From a virus: a stretch of DNA of 61,739 nt. The stretch lies in IMG/VR virus record IMGVR_UViG_3300027851_000030, positions 1 to 61,739 of that record; one strand, given 5' to 3'. The number at the start of each line of letters is the position of its first letter. Position 1 is the stretch's first letter. A program made the position numbers and the translations under genes. The notes under the pieces were generated by a model. It had not been told where the DNA came from, searched no databases, and saw only the letters and a program-made list of their open reading frames with translations. Below, piece by piece: positions 52,004-61,235 of the stretch.

Positions 52004-53692
52004 TTAAAAGAACTGCGCAAAACCCATAAGGGCTTCGCCACCGTCGTCTTTTACTTGAACACCCTTTTCAAAGGTGCTAATATACCACAATAAATATTCC
52101 AACGCACTAAATCTATCTTTTCCAAGACGTGCCACGATACGCTTGATGGCAACCCGATTATTGGATTTCGTTTCAAGCTGTAAGTTGGCGATTTCTTGGA
52201 TTAAAAACTCAGTATGAATAAACGGCAACTTATCAACATCCGACATATTTAAATCGTCAACGGAAAGGCTTGTGGCGTTTTTTGGAACCAACAGTTCCAA
52301 GATCTCATTCTGCACACATCCGATAAAGTTAACGATGATGTCACTATTGAAACTATCACTACCCGTAACCTTTAAGTCATAAATAACTTTCGGCGCGTTT
52401 AGGTCTTGCCCATCAACATCACTATTCATAGTACAATAAGCGCCATATTCGGGATCGTCTTTCAACAATTCGTCCGTAAGACCTTTTCCTAGACCGTTAG
52501 AGTCAATGATCAACGCGCGACATTTAAACAAGGCAAAAAGTTCTTTGATGCGATGCGCTTGCACCGACATCATCTTAGAACCGGCGACCGTTGTGATAAA
52601 TGGCACTTGAACCCGTTGAATCGTATTGTTGTCACGACGCAAAACGCGCCCAATCGTAATGGCAGTCTGCGCATTGCTACTGGATCCTGCATCGTCGGAA
52701 CGGGCAACGTCAACGCCCATATAATATTCCCCACCATCGGTGTTTGAAAGCATTGCGTTTTCCAACGTCCGTAGCCCCATCAATTGTTGAATATTGACAA
52801 CGGCACCTTCGGTCGCACCCACCCATTTTGACTCATAGTTCATATCAAACATGACGGGGTTGGTTTTTGTGCGTATCGACTTGATTTTGGTTTTATCCGC
52901 ACCACGCCCATACCACGCACCCAATTGCCACCCTGCCGAAAAGACAAACACGCCTTTACATTCCGCCATTTCACGCGTCATTTGCACAAACCGCGTATAT
53001 TCAAAACTTGCACGATACCAAGCCGTCGTAAAGAAACTGATCTGACGATGGATTTCCTGTGGGTTGATAATCGAATAACGACCGGAAGTACGGCGTGGAT
53101 TATCAACGATAGGCGCCAAGGCGTCATCAAACAAAGAAGCATCTAACAACGCAGATTCTTCGATATTGATTTTGTTGCGACGTTGACCCTTAGATGTTTG
53201 GGCATTAGCCAAAACGTCGATAACGGATCCGTTGCGGAACAAAATTTCTACTTCATCTTTTGAAAACTTAGGTTCTGCCGATAATTCGTTTTTCAATAAC
53301 GGATAATAACGGATCAATTCTTTCCACTTGTCTTTAAGTAACTTGGCGGCGTTTTGTTTGGTCTGCGCCGTTAGACTTTGCATACAGTTTGGATACAATA
53401 TCGCCGTGACGACCATCACCGCAACTTCAAGGAAGGTCTTCCCCCATGAACGACTTACAACACCATACATGCTATTAAAGCGTACTTGCGCGCGCATGAA
53501 AACCCTCTGGTCTAATGTAAGATTGATACCACCCGTTTTGGGTTTCAGCAAGTCAAGGAATAAATCGGGGTACCAACGGAAATAAGCAACCAGCTCAAGA
53601 TACTTTGGCAAACTTTCATCAAAAGAGAAAGCCTTGATCTCAACCGTTTCGCCCGTCTTATCTCTAACCGCTTCTTCAAATTTCTTAGCCAT
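52004..53692 (-). CDS. terL: Terminase large subunit
   Basis: Packaging motor and nuclease, 562 residues. ATPase: variant Walker A SRSWGKT (80-86) and Walker B region INIEESALLD (about 173-182). RNase H-fold nuclease: YYMGVDVARSDD (first Asp), ALIIDSNGLGKG (second Asp) and an acidic C-terminal cluster near KDRFSALEYLLW. It overlaps the small subunit by one base and is followed by portal, the standard order. Confidence 0.93.
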   Translation of the reverse strand: MAKKFEEAVRDKTGETVEIKAFSFDESLPKYLELVAYFRWYPDLFLDLLKPKTGGINLTLDQRVFMRAQVRFNSMYGVVSRSWGKTFLEVAVMVVTAILYPNCMQSLTAQTKQNAAKLLKDKWKELIRYYPLLKNELSAEPKFSKDEVEILFRNGSVIDVLANAQTSKGQRRNKINIEESALLDASLFDDALAPIVDNPRRTSGRYSIINPQEIHRQISFFTTAWYRASFEYTRFVQMTREMAECKGVFVFSAGWQLGAWYGRGADKTKIKSIRTKTNPVMFDMNYESKWVGATEGAVVNIQQLMGLRTLENAMLSNTDGGEYYMGVDVARSDDAGSSSNAQTAITIGRVLRRDNNTIQRVQVPFITTVAGSKMMSVQAHRIKELFALFKCRALIIDSNGLGKGLTDELLKDDPEYGAYCTMNSDVDGQDLNAPKVIYDLKVTGSDSFNSDIIVNFIGCVQNEILELLVPKNATSLSVDDLNMSDVDKLPFIHTEFLIQEIANLQLETKSNNRVAIKRIVARLGKDRFSALEYLLWYISTFEKGVQVKDDGGEALMGFAQFF

Positions 53693-54729
53693 TATTTATC
53701 CAAATCTACAAAGTCCGCAATCTTATCACGCATCACGGGATCTACCACGAAATCAAACAATCCTTCGGGATCTCCCGTTTCGTGAATGTAACTTGCAACT
53801 TTGTCATCCCAGAACTTATATACATCTTCATAAGTAATATCGCCCATATTCAATGCCCCACGCAAATTGGAAATCATGGCATAAAGCACAAAATCCGGCA
53901 AGTCGCGTGGCAACTTCGTATATTTAGGCAAAATCGGGATAACGTCAACCGCCGTCTCGACTGCCTGTATCAATTCACTAAAACTATTTAGTCCACCCTG
54001 CAAATCGGCTTGGGTCAACTTATTCGGACTAACCTTGGCTTTGTCGCCGGCGTCCTTCATCATGTTGTACCACTTCGCAGCTTCGGTAACATCACCGGCC
54101 TGCAACGCTTTGGTATGGCGTAAATGGCATTGAACATAAATCTTCAGCGCATTAACGTGCAATGAAGTTCGTGCCGGGGAAGATGCTTCCAATTCCTTGT
54201 AATGGCGATCCATATCAAGGATTTCTTCGTCTTTCCAACCCGTTCCCCAAAATTCCATCATCTTGGCGGTAATCTCATCATTGACCGCCTCTTGGGCTTT
54301 CACCAATTCGCCAGCCGCCATCTTTGCTTGAATCTGTTCCAACAATGTCCGTTGGTCTTCCGGTGTGATCTTCTGATCGTCGCTCCAAGGTTTCCCCTTA
54401 TAGGATAAATTCAACGTCTTAAGATAACGTCCGAAACAACTGGACTTCGCATACTTCGCCGCTGTCTCAAACCATACGGTCGGGACAAACGCCACATTCA
54501 AATCGCGCAATACAGGATATACCGTTTCTAAATCTTCGGCATTGACCATGTTACTTACGCAGTCTTTACAATAGGAATACCGATTCATCGTCGTAGTATT
54601 CGTTTTAAAAAAGTTTATTTCGGGTTGTGGTTCCCCGCGATGCGAACAAGCGGGATTCGTACAAACCAATTTTGTCGCATCCTTGGCGCGCTTTTGCGCC
54701 GTTTTTTCTTGAATGGACAGTCGTGCCAT
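53692..54729 (-). CDS. Terminase small subunit candidate with zinc finger
   Basis: 345 residues from the ATG at 54729 (GAAAGGG upstream; a TTG two codons earlier is less likely). N-terminal Cys set CTNPACSH...CKDC forms a zinc ribbon; the rest is helical with TPEDQRTLLEQIQAKMAAGELVKAQEAV in the middle. Overlap with terL supports the role of recognising the packaging site. Longer than most small subunits. Confidence 0.7.
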   Translation of the reverse strand: MARLSIQEKTAQKRAKDATKLVCTNPACSHRGEPQPEINFFKTNTTTMNRYSYCKDCVSNMVNAEDLETVYPVLRDLNVAFVPTVWFETAAKYAKSSCFGRYLKTLNLSYKGKPWSDDQKITPEDQRTLLEQIQAKMAAGELVKAQEAVNDEITAKMMEFWGTGWKDEEILDMDRHYKELEASSPARTSLHVNALKIYVQCHLRHTKALQAGDVTEAAKWYNMMKDAGDKAKVSPNKLTQADLQGGLNSFSELIQAVETAVDVIPILPKYTKLPRDLPDFVLYAMISNLRGALNMGDITYEDVYKFWDDKVASYIHETGDPEGLFDFVVDPVMRDKIADFVDLDK

Positions 54730-54767
54730 ATGCAATCACCCTTTCTTGTTCTCTTGTGCCCTTATAC

Positions 54768-54795
54768 AAAAAAGCGATCAGTCACGATCGCTTAA
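54768..54795 (-). terminator. Intrinsic terminator after the metallophosphoesterase gene
   Basis: Perfect 8-bp stem AAGCGATC/GATCGCTT (arms 54772-54779 and 54786-54793), 6-nt loop, followed by TTTTTT on the minus strand. The stop codon of the gene lies in the stem. Terminase genes downstream then need another promoter or read-through. Confidence 0.85.
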
Positions 54796-56001
54796 ATTGA
54801 TATTATACTGTTGTTTTAATCCACACGAATCTTCAAAAATAAATATGTTAGCACCGGGGTTGGCAGACTTAATTAAGAACTCTGCAAAATTATTGACCCC
54901 TACGATGCTTCTGACGCGAATAACCATTTTGTCAAAACCCGCTTCTGTAGTAGACATAAAATGTTTGTGTGCGCCAAATAGGTAGTTGATAGTAACACCA
55001 TAAAAATCTTGATAATCTTGCAAAGACGAAATCTGATCGCGCTCTTCGCCATGTGTGGCGAGGATGGAATATTTATCAAACAACCGAACGAATATTTTTT
55101 TGTTTTGCGATTCGATAATGGTTACATTAGGATTGTCAGCCAAAGAAGCCTTAATAATCTCGTTGATAAATATAGAGACCGTTTCGTTGGGAAAGTCGCC
55201 TTTTTTTGCGGTCAGTAATCTTAAATCATCATGGTTTCCCGGCACTGCATAAAAATCAATATAGATAAACCGTGAAAGATATTTAAGCCATTTTGCCATA
55301 AATTTCGCATAATGTACAGCCGCTTCGCTGGATCCATATCTCAAAAAATTTAGAGAAGAAATGCGAAGTATACCCTCTACGCTATCGCCAAGATCCATTA
55401 TCTTCCAAGAATACAATTTCTCTTTATTAGCAATCGCAATAATTTCTTCGGCATACTTCCACATTCTTTGTTCAAAAATTTCTGGCGAATATTTATTAAG
55501 AGATTCACCAAAGAGACCCTTTATGTCAAACTCGGCACCATCGTGGGCATCGGCTATAAAAGCAATCGGTTGACGATCTTGGGATTTTACCTTTTGTAAA
55601 GGCGCAACTGGATCGGATAGTTTAATTTCCGTTCTAATGGCATCCACAATAGCATCAAACACCGAATCAAAACGCGCGTGGTCTCTGATATAAGATTTAT
55701 AACGATTTGTTAAATCTTTCAACTTTTGTATTTCAACTTGAGATTTAATTCTGCTTTCTTCAAGTTCAGTCAAAATACCAAGTTTTGACGCTTCATTAGA
55801 TTCAAATTCACTCTGAATTGATTTATAATAGTTGTGTGGCTTGCGATATGCAGACTCAGAGTAGTTCAGCCCTAATTCTGCATTAAGAATATCTGCAACC
55901 TTCTGCCAACCACCAATCGTCAAACATAATTCACAAATTCTAAACTTATACATTATTTCAGATTCGTCATCGCGACGTTTGTATTCAATAGGTACAATCA
56001 A
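54778..56001 (-). CDS. Calcineurin-like metallophosphoesterase with N-terminal DNA-binding part
   Basis: 407 residues. Metal ligands in order: ADAHDG (about 149-154), MDLGDSVEG (about 203-211), VPGNHDD (about 255-261), ATHGEE (about 316-321), GAHKHF (about 345-350). Residues 1-60 resemble a helix-turn-helix (MYKFRICELCLTIGGWQKVADIL) and 75-110 a coiled coil. Such genes next to terminase are common in Gram-positive phages; substrate may be DNA or a nucleotide. Overlaps the upstream GIY-YIG gene as ATGA. Confidence 0.88.
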   Translation of the reverse strand: MIVPIEYKRRDDESEIMYKFRICELCLTIGGWQKVADILNAELGLNYSESAYRKPHNYYKSIQSEFESNEASKLGILTELEESRIKSQVEIQKLKDLTNRYKSYIRDHARFDSVFDAIVDAIRTEIKLSDPVAPLQKVKSQDRQPIAFIADAHDGAEFDIKGLFGESLNKYSPEIFEQRMWKYAEEIIAIANKEKLYSWKIMDLGDSVEGILRISSLNFLRYGSSEAAVHYAKFMAKWLKYLSRFIYIDFYAVPGNHDDLRLLTAKKGDFPNETVSIFINEIIKASLADNPNVTIIESQNKKIFVRLFDKYSILATHGEERDQISSLQDYQDFYGVTINYLFGAHKHFMSTTEAGFDKMVIRVRSIVGVNNFAEFLIKSANPGANIFIFEDSCGLKQQYNINLSDRD

Positions 56002-56930
56002 TTTTCTTCATCCCCACTCTCTTTGTTTATAAATTCCCAACAATAGCCACCAATAGATTTATTTATTCCTCTGCAACATTTTGAAATACCAGAGGCGTCA
56101 ATTCCCAATTCCTTAAACACTAAGTATGCACCACCCCAAGTTCTCACAAATTCGCCATCTATCGTTAGTTGTCTAATTGGTTTAGACCGCGAAATCGAAA
56201 ATTTTTCTTTAGCATCAACGCTCCATTTTTTGCCAAGGCGACATTCAGACAATTTCTTTTTTGTTTCTTCGGAGTGATGCCTACCAAGCCACGTTTGATT
56301 CCCTTTATTGGCTGCGCCAATCCTATCCTTACCCTCTTGCGACAAAACACGACCCTTTTGTGCTTGGCTCATTTTTTCTAATGTTTCCTTTGAGTGCTTT
56401 TTACCAAGCCAGTTTTGATTGCCTTTGTTAGCGGCACTAATTTTTTCACGCGTTTCCTGCGAATGGGGTTTACCTAAATTATTTTTATTCCCCATTTGTG
56501 CCTTACTCATATTAGCCTTCGCCTCGTCTGACGCCCACATACCAATATGGGCAAGACTCATTTTTTCGCGAACATCATCACTGAGCGAAACGCCGAACAT
56601 ACCTAAAGATCCTCCAATGCAAATATTATAACCACAATTATTATCGGTGCTGTTGTAATGGGCGATTAACTCTATTTCTTTATTTTGCGCCTCTTCTGCG
56701 GTGAGTGAATCAAACAGTATCTCGTGTAAAACATTGTCCCACCCATATTTTTGTATGGCGTTCCACATTTTAGGGCAAGGTATATACCCCTTCCCATGAT
56801 CCCAACGATGTTCCGGCTTCCTACATGTTATTCCTATATAAACCTTGCCATTTGGGAAGGTATGTTTATAAACACAAAATAATTTGTCTTCGTTCAATTT
56901 CTCATACCTCTTTTCCTCTACGACCGACAT
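55998..56930 (-). CDS. GIY-YIG homing endonuclease with NUMOD3 repeats
   Basis: 310 residues. Catalytic domain FCVYKHTFPNGKVYIGITCRKPEHRWDHG (18-46, GIY-YIG fold), then about six DNA-binding NUMOD3-like repeats of the type 'GMWASDEAK', 'GKPHSQETREKIS', 'GKKHSKETLEKMS', and a C-terminal domain RQLTIDGEFVRTWGGAYLV. Free-standing between two late genes; it was probably inserted there. The dyad copy 9 overlaps its start codon. Confidence 0.88.
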   Translation of the reverse strand: MSVVEEKRYEKLNEDKLFCVYKHTFPNGKVYIGITCRKPEHRWDHGKGYIPCPKMWNAIQKYGWDNVLHEILFDSLTAEEAQNKEIELIAHYNSTDNNCGYNICIGGSLGMFGVSLSDDVREKMSLAHIGMWASDEAKANMSKAQMGNKNNLGKPHSQETREKISAANKGNQNWLGKKHSKETLEKMSQAQKGRVLSQEGKDRIGAANKGNQTWLGRHHSEETKKKLSECRLGKKWSVDAKEKFSISRSKPIRQLTIDGEFVRTWGGAYLVFKELGIDASGISKCCRGINKSIGGYCWEFINKESGDEEN

Positions 56931-56946
56931 AAAAGTGCCGTTTTAT
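56929..56946. promoter_or_regulatory. Dyad site ATAAAA-N6-TTTTAT, copy 9
   Basis: Exact copy overlapping the ATG of the GIY-YIG gene. Intergenic, 58 bp after the stop of the gene at 57004. Confidence 0.55.
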
Positions 56947-57003
56947 TTTTGACTGTCTACAGCGTTCGTCTTTATAATACTCACTAATAGCAATCGATAA
57001 ATT

Positions 57004-57639
57004 TCAATACCTCTTTTTCCAATCAATTTTTTCGAAGGCACCCATGACGTCGTTATCCGTAATTTCCAAAACGACCGGGGTACGATCTTCGATCAACAAC
57101 GAACTCATCTTGAAAATCAACACCCCGTCATCCATGGTGTAACCACGGACTTCATAATTCTTAGTGACGTCTTCCATGAAGTTGTTTTGAATCAACCACG
57201 GAAAATGTCGGGTGTACAGGTTACTTGGATCGGCATACTTCATCCATCGCGCAAAGGTTTTGACCGGTAATCGGAAATTCCCAATTTCGTCATGGTAAAC
57301 TTTACCGTAGACCATCAATGCAAACAGAACGCGCCGACGCCCCATGGTCGTCACATGGTCGGCAATATAGTTGATGTCCCGACGCGTGATGGAAGCCGTC
57401 ATCCCCGTCGTCAACGACATACGACGCGATATGAAACGGTTGATGACCAAGTTGATGTCGTTCAAGATGAAGATGTTATGCTTACGCGCCCACTCTTCGA
57501 CCTTTTGGCGAATATCCAAGACCCCCAAGCCGTCCGGCGCATAGCGCTTGGTGAAAATGGTCGCCACATAATAAATGTCGTCCATAAACACGCTCGTCCC
57601 GTCTTCTAATTCTTGAAATATCTTTACTTCATCAATCAT
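57004..57639 (-). CDS. Protein of unknown function coupled to the RNA polymerase
   Basis: 211 residues. Overlaps the RNA polymerase 3' end by 8 nt, so the two are translated together, and a transcription-related role is a fair guess. Helical, winged-helix-like features: LGVLDIRQKVEEWARKHNIFILNDINLVINRF and MGRRRVLFALMVYGKVYHDEIGNFRLPVKTFARWM. No family recognised. Confidence 0.65.
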   Translation of the reverse strand: MIDEVKIFQELEDGTSVFMDDIYYVATIFTKRYAPDGLGVLDIRQKVEEWARKHNIFILNDINLVINRFISRRMSLTTGMTASITRRDINYIADHVTTMGRRRVLFALMVYGKVYHDEIGNFRLPVKTFARWMKYADPSNLYTRHFPWLIQNNFMEDVTKNYEVRGYTMDDGVLIFKMSSLLIEDRTPVVLEITDNDVMGAFEKIDWKKRY

Positions 57640-58633
57640 GCACGACCTCCATCTTGTATTTCTTTCCCAAAATCACAATCTCGCCCGCCTCATCCTCAAC
57701 CGGCAACAACAGGGGCTGCTGTTCGATATTCAACAAAACACCTTCGGATGCGACGATCCAAACAAAGTTCTTATTCTTGCTTTTATATTTACGATAGGCA
57801 AGATCGACCACGATGTTCGCCAAGACTTGTGGATCCTTGACGATTTGCCGACAGGCCATTCGGTAACTGTTGTAATAGTATTCCCAATCCACCGTATACC
57901 AAACCGCATCTTCTTTTTTCATCGTCGGGAAGTTATCGTTCACCCACGATTTGTATTGCGTGTAGTTCCGAATCCGATACTGTTCTTTGGACAATTCGGC
58001 AACGTTTTCGCAAAAATCCAAGTACACCTTTTCGATTTGGCTATATTCATCCACGGTGTAAGGCAAATCGCTTAACATGACGGACGGATCAAAACGTTTG
58101 CCACGTCCCACGAAAGCGATGTTCCGGTCTTCGTGATAACGCAAGTCGTTCGGCAGGCGTTCCCGTAAGACCACCTTTTCCCAACGTTCCATCATGCGAC
58201 ACATCATATTCATGTTGCTGTTATTGTTTCTGAACTTATGCAAGCCCTTATAGTAATCCGAACGATATTTCATAAAGTAGGGCAGGGGCTTCGCATACTT
58301 GGCAATGTGACGGGGAATGTTGAACATAACGCCCGTCTTCGCAAAGTCGATGCTTTTTCCGGTCACGACCGACAGGGTATCAATGTAGTCTTGATACCGT
58401 TTGGCTTGTTCCGGCGTCTTGGCTTTGATGGAATGATAGGTCGTCGCCGCATTACTGGCTTCCCCGATCAACGAATTAAAATTACGCAACACCAATTGCA
58501 ACACGTTCTGCTGCGTATAGGGTTCCGCCAATGCCGTGACTTTATCTTCAATATCGACCACAAACGGAATGTTGCGACGCACCCCGCTTTTCATAATCTC
58601 GTTATCGACAACTAATACTAAATCGCCATCAAA
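57632..58633 (-). CDS. Phage RNA polymerase (YonO/QDE-1-like), exon 2
   Basis: Second part (333 residues) of the two-barrel RNA polymerase. Begins TTTGATGGCGAT, coding FDGD, directly after the intron's terminal G at 58634. Joined to exon 1 it restores DFDGDLVLVVDNE; the three Asp bind the catalytic Mg2+. In an unspliced frame an ATG at 58645 would open this piece with MQIV, but the first catalytic Asp would be missing. The rest is helical (SLIGEASNAATTYHSIKAKTPEQAKRYQDYIDTLS, in pieces) and ends with a small beta domain. Confidence 0.85.
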   Translation of the reverse strand, partial: FDGDLVLVVDNEIMKSGVRRNIPFVVDIEDKVTALAEPYTQQNVLQLVLRNFNSLIGEASNAATTYHSIKAKTPEQAKRYQDYIDTLSVVTGKSIDFAKTGVMFNIPRHIAKYAKPLPYFMKYRSDYYKGLHKFRNNNSNMNMMCRMMERWEKVVLRERLPNDLRYHEDRNIAFVGRGKRFDPSVMLSDLPYTVDEYSQIEKVYLDFCENVAELSKEQYRIRNYTQYKSWVNDNFPTMKKEDAVWYTVDWEYYYNSYRMACRQIVKDPQVLANIVVDLAYRKYKSKNKNFVWIVASEGVLLNIEQQPLLLPVEDEAGEIVILGKKYKMEVVHD

Positions 58634-59453
58634 CACTATTTGCATAGTAGACTATATCTTCAACCCGTAGGTTGCGATGCGCTTCCGGTCATCGTATCAA
58701 TAGATGCCGTACTGGGTTACACTCATCACCCATAGTCGTTAGACTTCGTAACATTGCTAAATGTTTTTCCAAGTATTCCCATACTTTATGTGGTTAATCG
58801 TTTGCCAACCTCGTCCGTAGCGTCTTGCTATTTCCGAAACCGACATCCCATCATTAAGCATGTTCCTTATGTCGCGAACGTCCTGTTCCAACAAAATACT
58901 TCTTCCGTTTTTCTCGCCCATATGCGATACGGAATATTTATCTGTATTTTGCGAAGACCACAGAACATTATCTATATGACTGACCCATTCAAGATTTGTA
59001 TAATGATTATTGGATCGGTTATAGTCGATATGGTTTACCTCCAACGGCGAATCACAGTTGGGTTTATCCACAAACAGTTCTGCGACAATTCGATGTACCC
59101 TAATGGATTTTCTGTTATCCATCTTTCCAACCGTTATTATTGGGTATCCGTCACTATTAAGACGTTGTTTTAATTTCCCACGTTCCGGGCCATAAATATC
59201 GCCGTTATCGTAGACCAAATAAACAAGACCGTTAAGTTCTATTTCTTTTTTCATTTTTACACCCCCTTCCTTTTTTTGTTTTTTAGCAATGTTAATAAAG
59301 CACAGGATTATTACTTTCGTACCTTCCCTGTTAACAGTTGTGCAATCCGTCATTTCCTACGAATCCGTTTCCGTCACAACCATACCCTTGATAGGTTCAC
59401 ACCGTTGCTGGCACCTACATTACTGTAGGGCAGGACTTATTTTTTACGCGCCA
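58634..59453 (-). ncRNA. Group I self-splicing intron in the RNA polymerase gene
   Basis: 820-nt intron. The exon ends with T at 59454 and the intron ends with G at 58634, as group I introns require. The 3' part shows AACGACTATG (58740-58731) and AGATATAGTC (58659-58650), whose GACTA/TAGTC pair makes P7, with the surrounding sequence very like that of the T4 td intron. Exon GCAGAT can pair with GTC(C)TGC at about 59435 as P1. Splicing joins GCAGAT to TTTGAT, giving A-D-F-D-G-D. An HNH gene lies inside. Confidence 0.88.
58757..59254 (-). CDS. HNH homing endonuclease inside the group I intron
   Basis: 165 residues from the ATG at 59254, which has AAGGGGGTG upstream; the longer frame to 59353 lacks a ribosome site. 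NUMOD4-like start (IELNGLVYLVYDNGDIYGPERGKLKQRLNSDGYPIITVG, in pieces), HNH core VHRIVAELFVDKP, LEVNHIDYNRSNNHYTNLEWVSHIDNV, and a C-terminal helix-turn-helix (MSVSEIARRYGRGWQTINHI). It should cut intronless alleles of the polymerase gene and so spread the intron. Confidence 0.92.
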   Translation of the reverse strand: MKKEIELNGLVYLVYDNGDIYGPERGKLKQRLNSDGYPIITVGKMDNRKSIRVHRIVAELFVDKPNCDSPLEVNHIDYNRSNNHYTNLEWVSHIDNVLWSSQNTDKYSVSHMGEKNGRSILLEQDVRDIRNMLNDGMSVSEIARRYGRGWQTINHIKYGNTWKNI

Positions 59454-61016
59454 ATCTGCGCCGTTCAATCGTGCCGTCACCGGACTTTTCACGTTCAACA
59501 TGCACACGTTTTCCAAGTGTCCACACCATTTCCAAATCGCATCACAATTGCTTTGCGATAGGATCACATGTTCACTATGGCAGATGTGTGGATTCCGTTC
59601 GATCAGATATTCGCCCATATACCGTTTATACTTCGATTGCGTCCAGAATTCGGATTCCCCCAACACGCCCACGGGTTTCAGTCCCCCGATATGTTCGCAC
59701 AACGCAATCAGATCCGGTGCCGCAAACTTGAACGTTGCATCCAGATAGATCTTCCCAGCTTTCATATCATCCATCTTCTTACGCAACAACCCGGATATAT
59801 ACTTCTTGACCCCGGCTTCACGCATCATCGCAGGATTTTTCAATACCGCCCGCATATAATTATTCAGCCCTTCATGGCTGTCTGCCATCAGTCCTAGAAA
59901 ATGGTAGGTATGGGCAGGATCGCCTTGAATGACCCGTTCGATATAATCCATGGATACATTCGCCAATTCAGCAAACTGTTCAAACGGTAAATCCAAGTCT
60001 TGCAAGATCTGATAGTTCGCACCGGTATACGCCGGCTCTTCGTCTTTACTGAAATTCCACTTGGCGACCCCTAAGCAATGGTTATACTTATAGAACATCG
60101 CCCAGTACCGATTCCAATCTTCGATCGTCCCCGATTGTTTGAAATACCCGAATCCCTTATACATGGATTTTGTCAAGATGATCATGGGTTCATAGACGCT
60201 ATGTTCCATGCCCCAAATATCCGTAATCATTTCGATCCCACGTTCCACCAAGAATCCGGTATAGTCGAATTGATGGGTCACGCCTTTGACATACGGGAAA
60301 CGCCATAACACACTGGTGGGGTTTCCACGCATCCCGATCCTCGCCTTAACTTCGCGTGTTATTTGGGGGTGGTGCAACCCACATCCGTCAAACGCGTTCA
60401 AGGGCAAGTCGTGGATCCCTTCGGCAATGGCTTTTTGTTTCCATGTCCGCGGTTCCCCCGTCACCTTATCTTTAAACTCAACGATTTCATCTTTCAAAAA
60501 CTTGATGTGTTGGTCTTTCAACAATCCTTCGTAATCATCCACCACAATGACTTTCGGAAACCAATCTTCCAAACAAAAGCAACTGGAAAACATCAGTCCC
60601 CGATACGCCATATATTTACTTAGCACCGTCTTATCAAACGAAATCCCCATCGTGATCCGCTCATTCAACGTGGCAGCGACACTAGCATCCACAAAACTCA
60701 AAATCGAATTGCGGCTCATGCTCGCGCTACGTTCCGACAATACGAATCGTCGTCCGTTAAATTGGAATCCATGTAGAATGATTTCGGTCAATTCCGCTAC
60801 TTTGTTCTTCTGCCCTTTACAATCCACGAACAAAACATAGGGGTTATAGTTCCCATCGGTCTTGGTAATCAACCGGATCTGACGAAACAGCTGACTATCG
60901 CTTTGCAAGATCGAATACTTACATTGTTCGGGAAAGTCCACCACCATGTAGAATTGTTCGGCAATCAAGTCCGGCAAGCCGATCTTGTTGACCCGATATA
61001 ATTTTGGTGAAGTCAT
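59454..61016 (-). CDS. Phage RNA polymerase (YonO/QDE-1-like), exon 1
   Basis: First 521 residues of a DNA-dependent RNA polymerase of the two-barrel lineage shared by SPbeta YonO and eukaryotic RdRP. Marks: NAFDGCGLHHP (208-218, cf. the SDGxG block of RdRPs), WRFPYVKGVTHQFD (239-251) with Lys244 as barrel-2 catalytic Lys, and VKSPVTARLNGAD at the end, joined by splicing to FDGDLVLVVDN. Spliced protein: 854 residues. It probably transcribes late phage genes without host factors. Unspliced translation would run 12 codons into the intron and stop. Confidence 0.85.
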
Positions 61017-61031
61017 AGCCCACCCCTCTCG

Positions 61032-61235
61032 TTATTTCGTCGCCTCGACCATCGCCTTCAATTCTTCCAAGAAGTCGATCTTGATTTGCAACAGTATGGC
61101 TTCCATATCCTGTTGGTATGCCAATGCGATCGTCAACAAAAACCGCTTCACGAAGATCCGAAAGCAGATGTACGCCATCCCCATCCCGGCAATCAACGTC
61201 AAAATCAAATTACTCACGATGAATTGCCACGTCAC
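61032..61235 (-). CDS. Small membrane protein
   Basis: 67 residues: one hydrophobic segment (FIVSNLILTLIAGMGMAYICFRIFV, about 5-29) followed by an amphipathic helix (LAYQQDMEAILLQIKIDFLEELKAMV). Start overlaps the previous stop as ATGA. It stands before the RNA polymerase in the same transcript. Function unknown. Confidence 0.65.
   Translation of the reverse strand: MTWQFIVSNLILTLIAGMGMAYICFRIFVKRFLLTIALAYQQDMEAILLQIKIDFLEELKAMVEATK

Noticed and set aside
58634-58645. Exon 2 of the RNA polymerase as an independent gene starting at the ATG at 58645
   Set aside because: That start lies in the intron's 3' end, lacks a ribosome site, and yields VFDGD without the first catalytic Asp, whereas splicing restores DFDGD.
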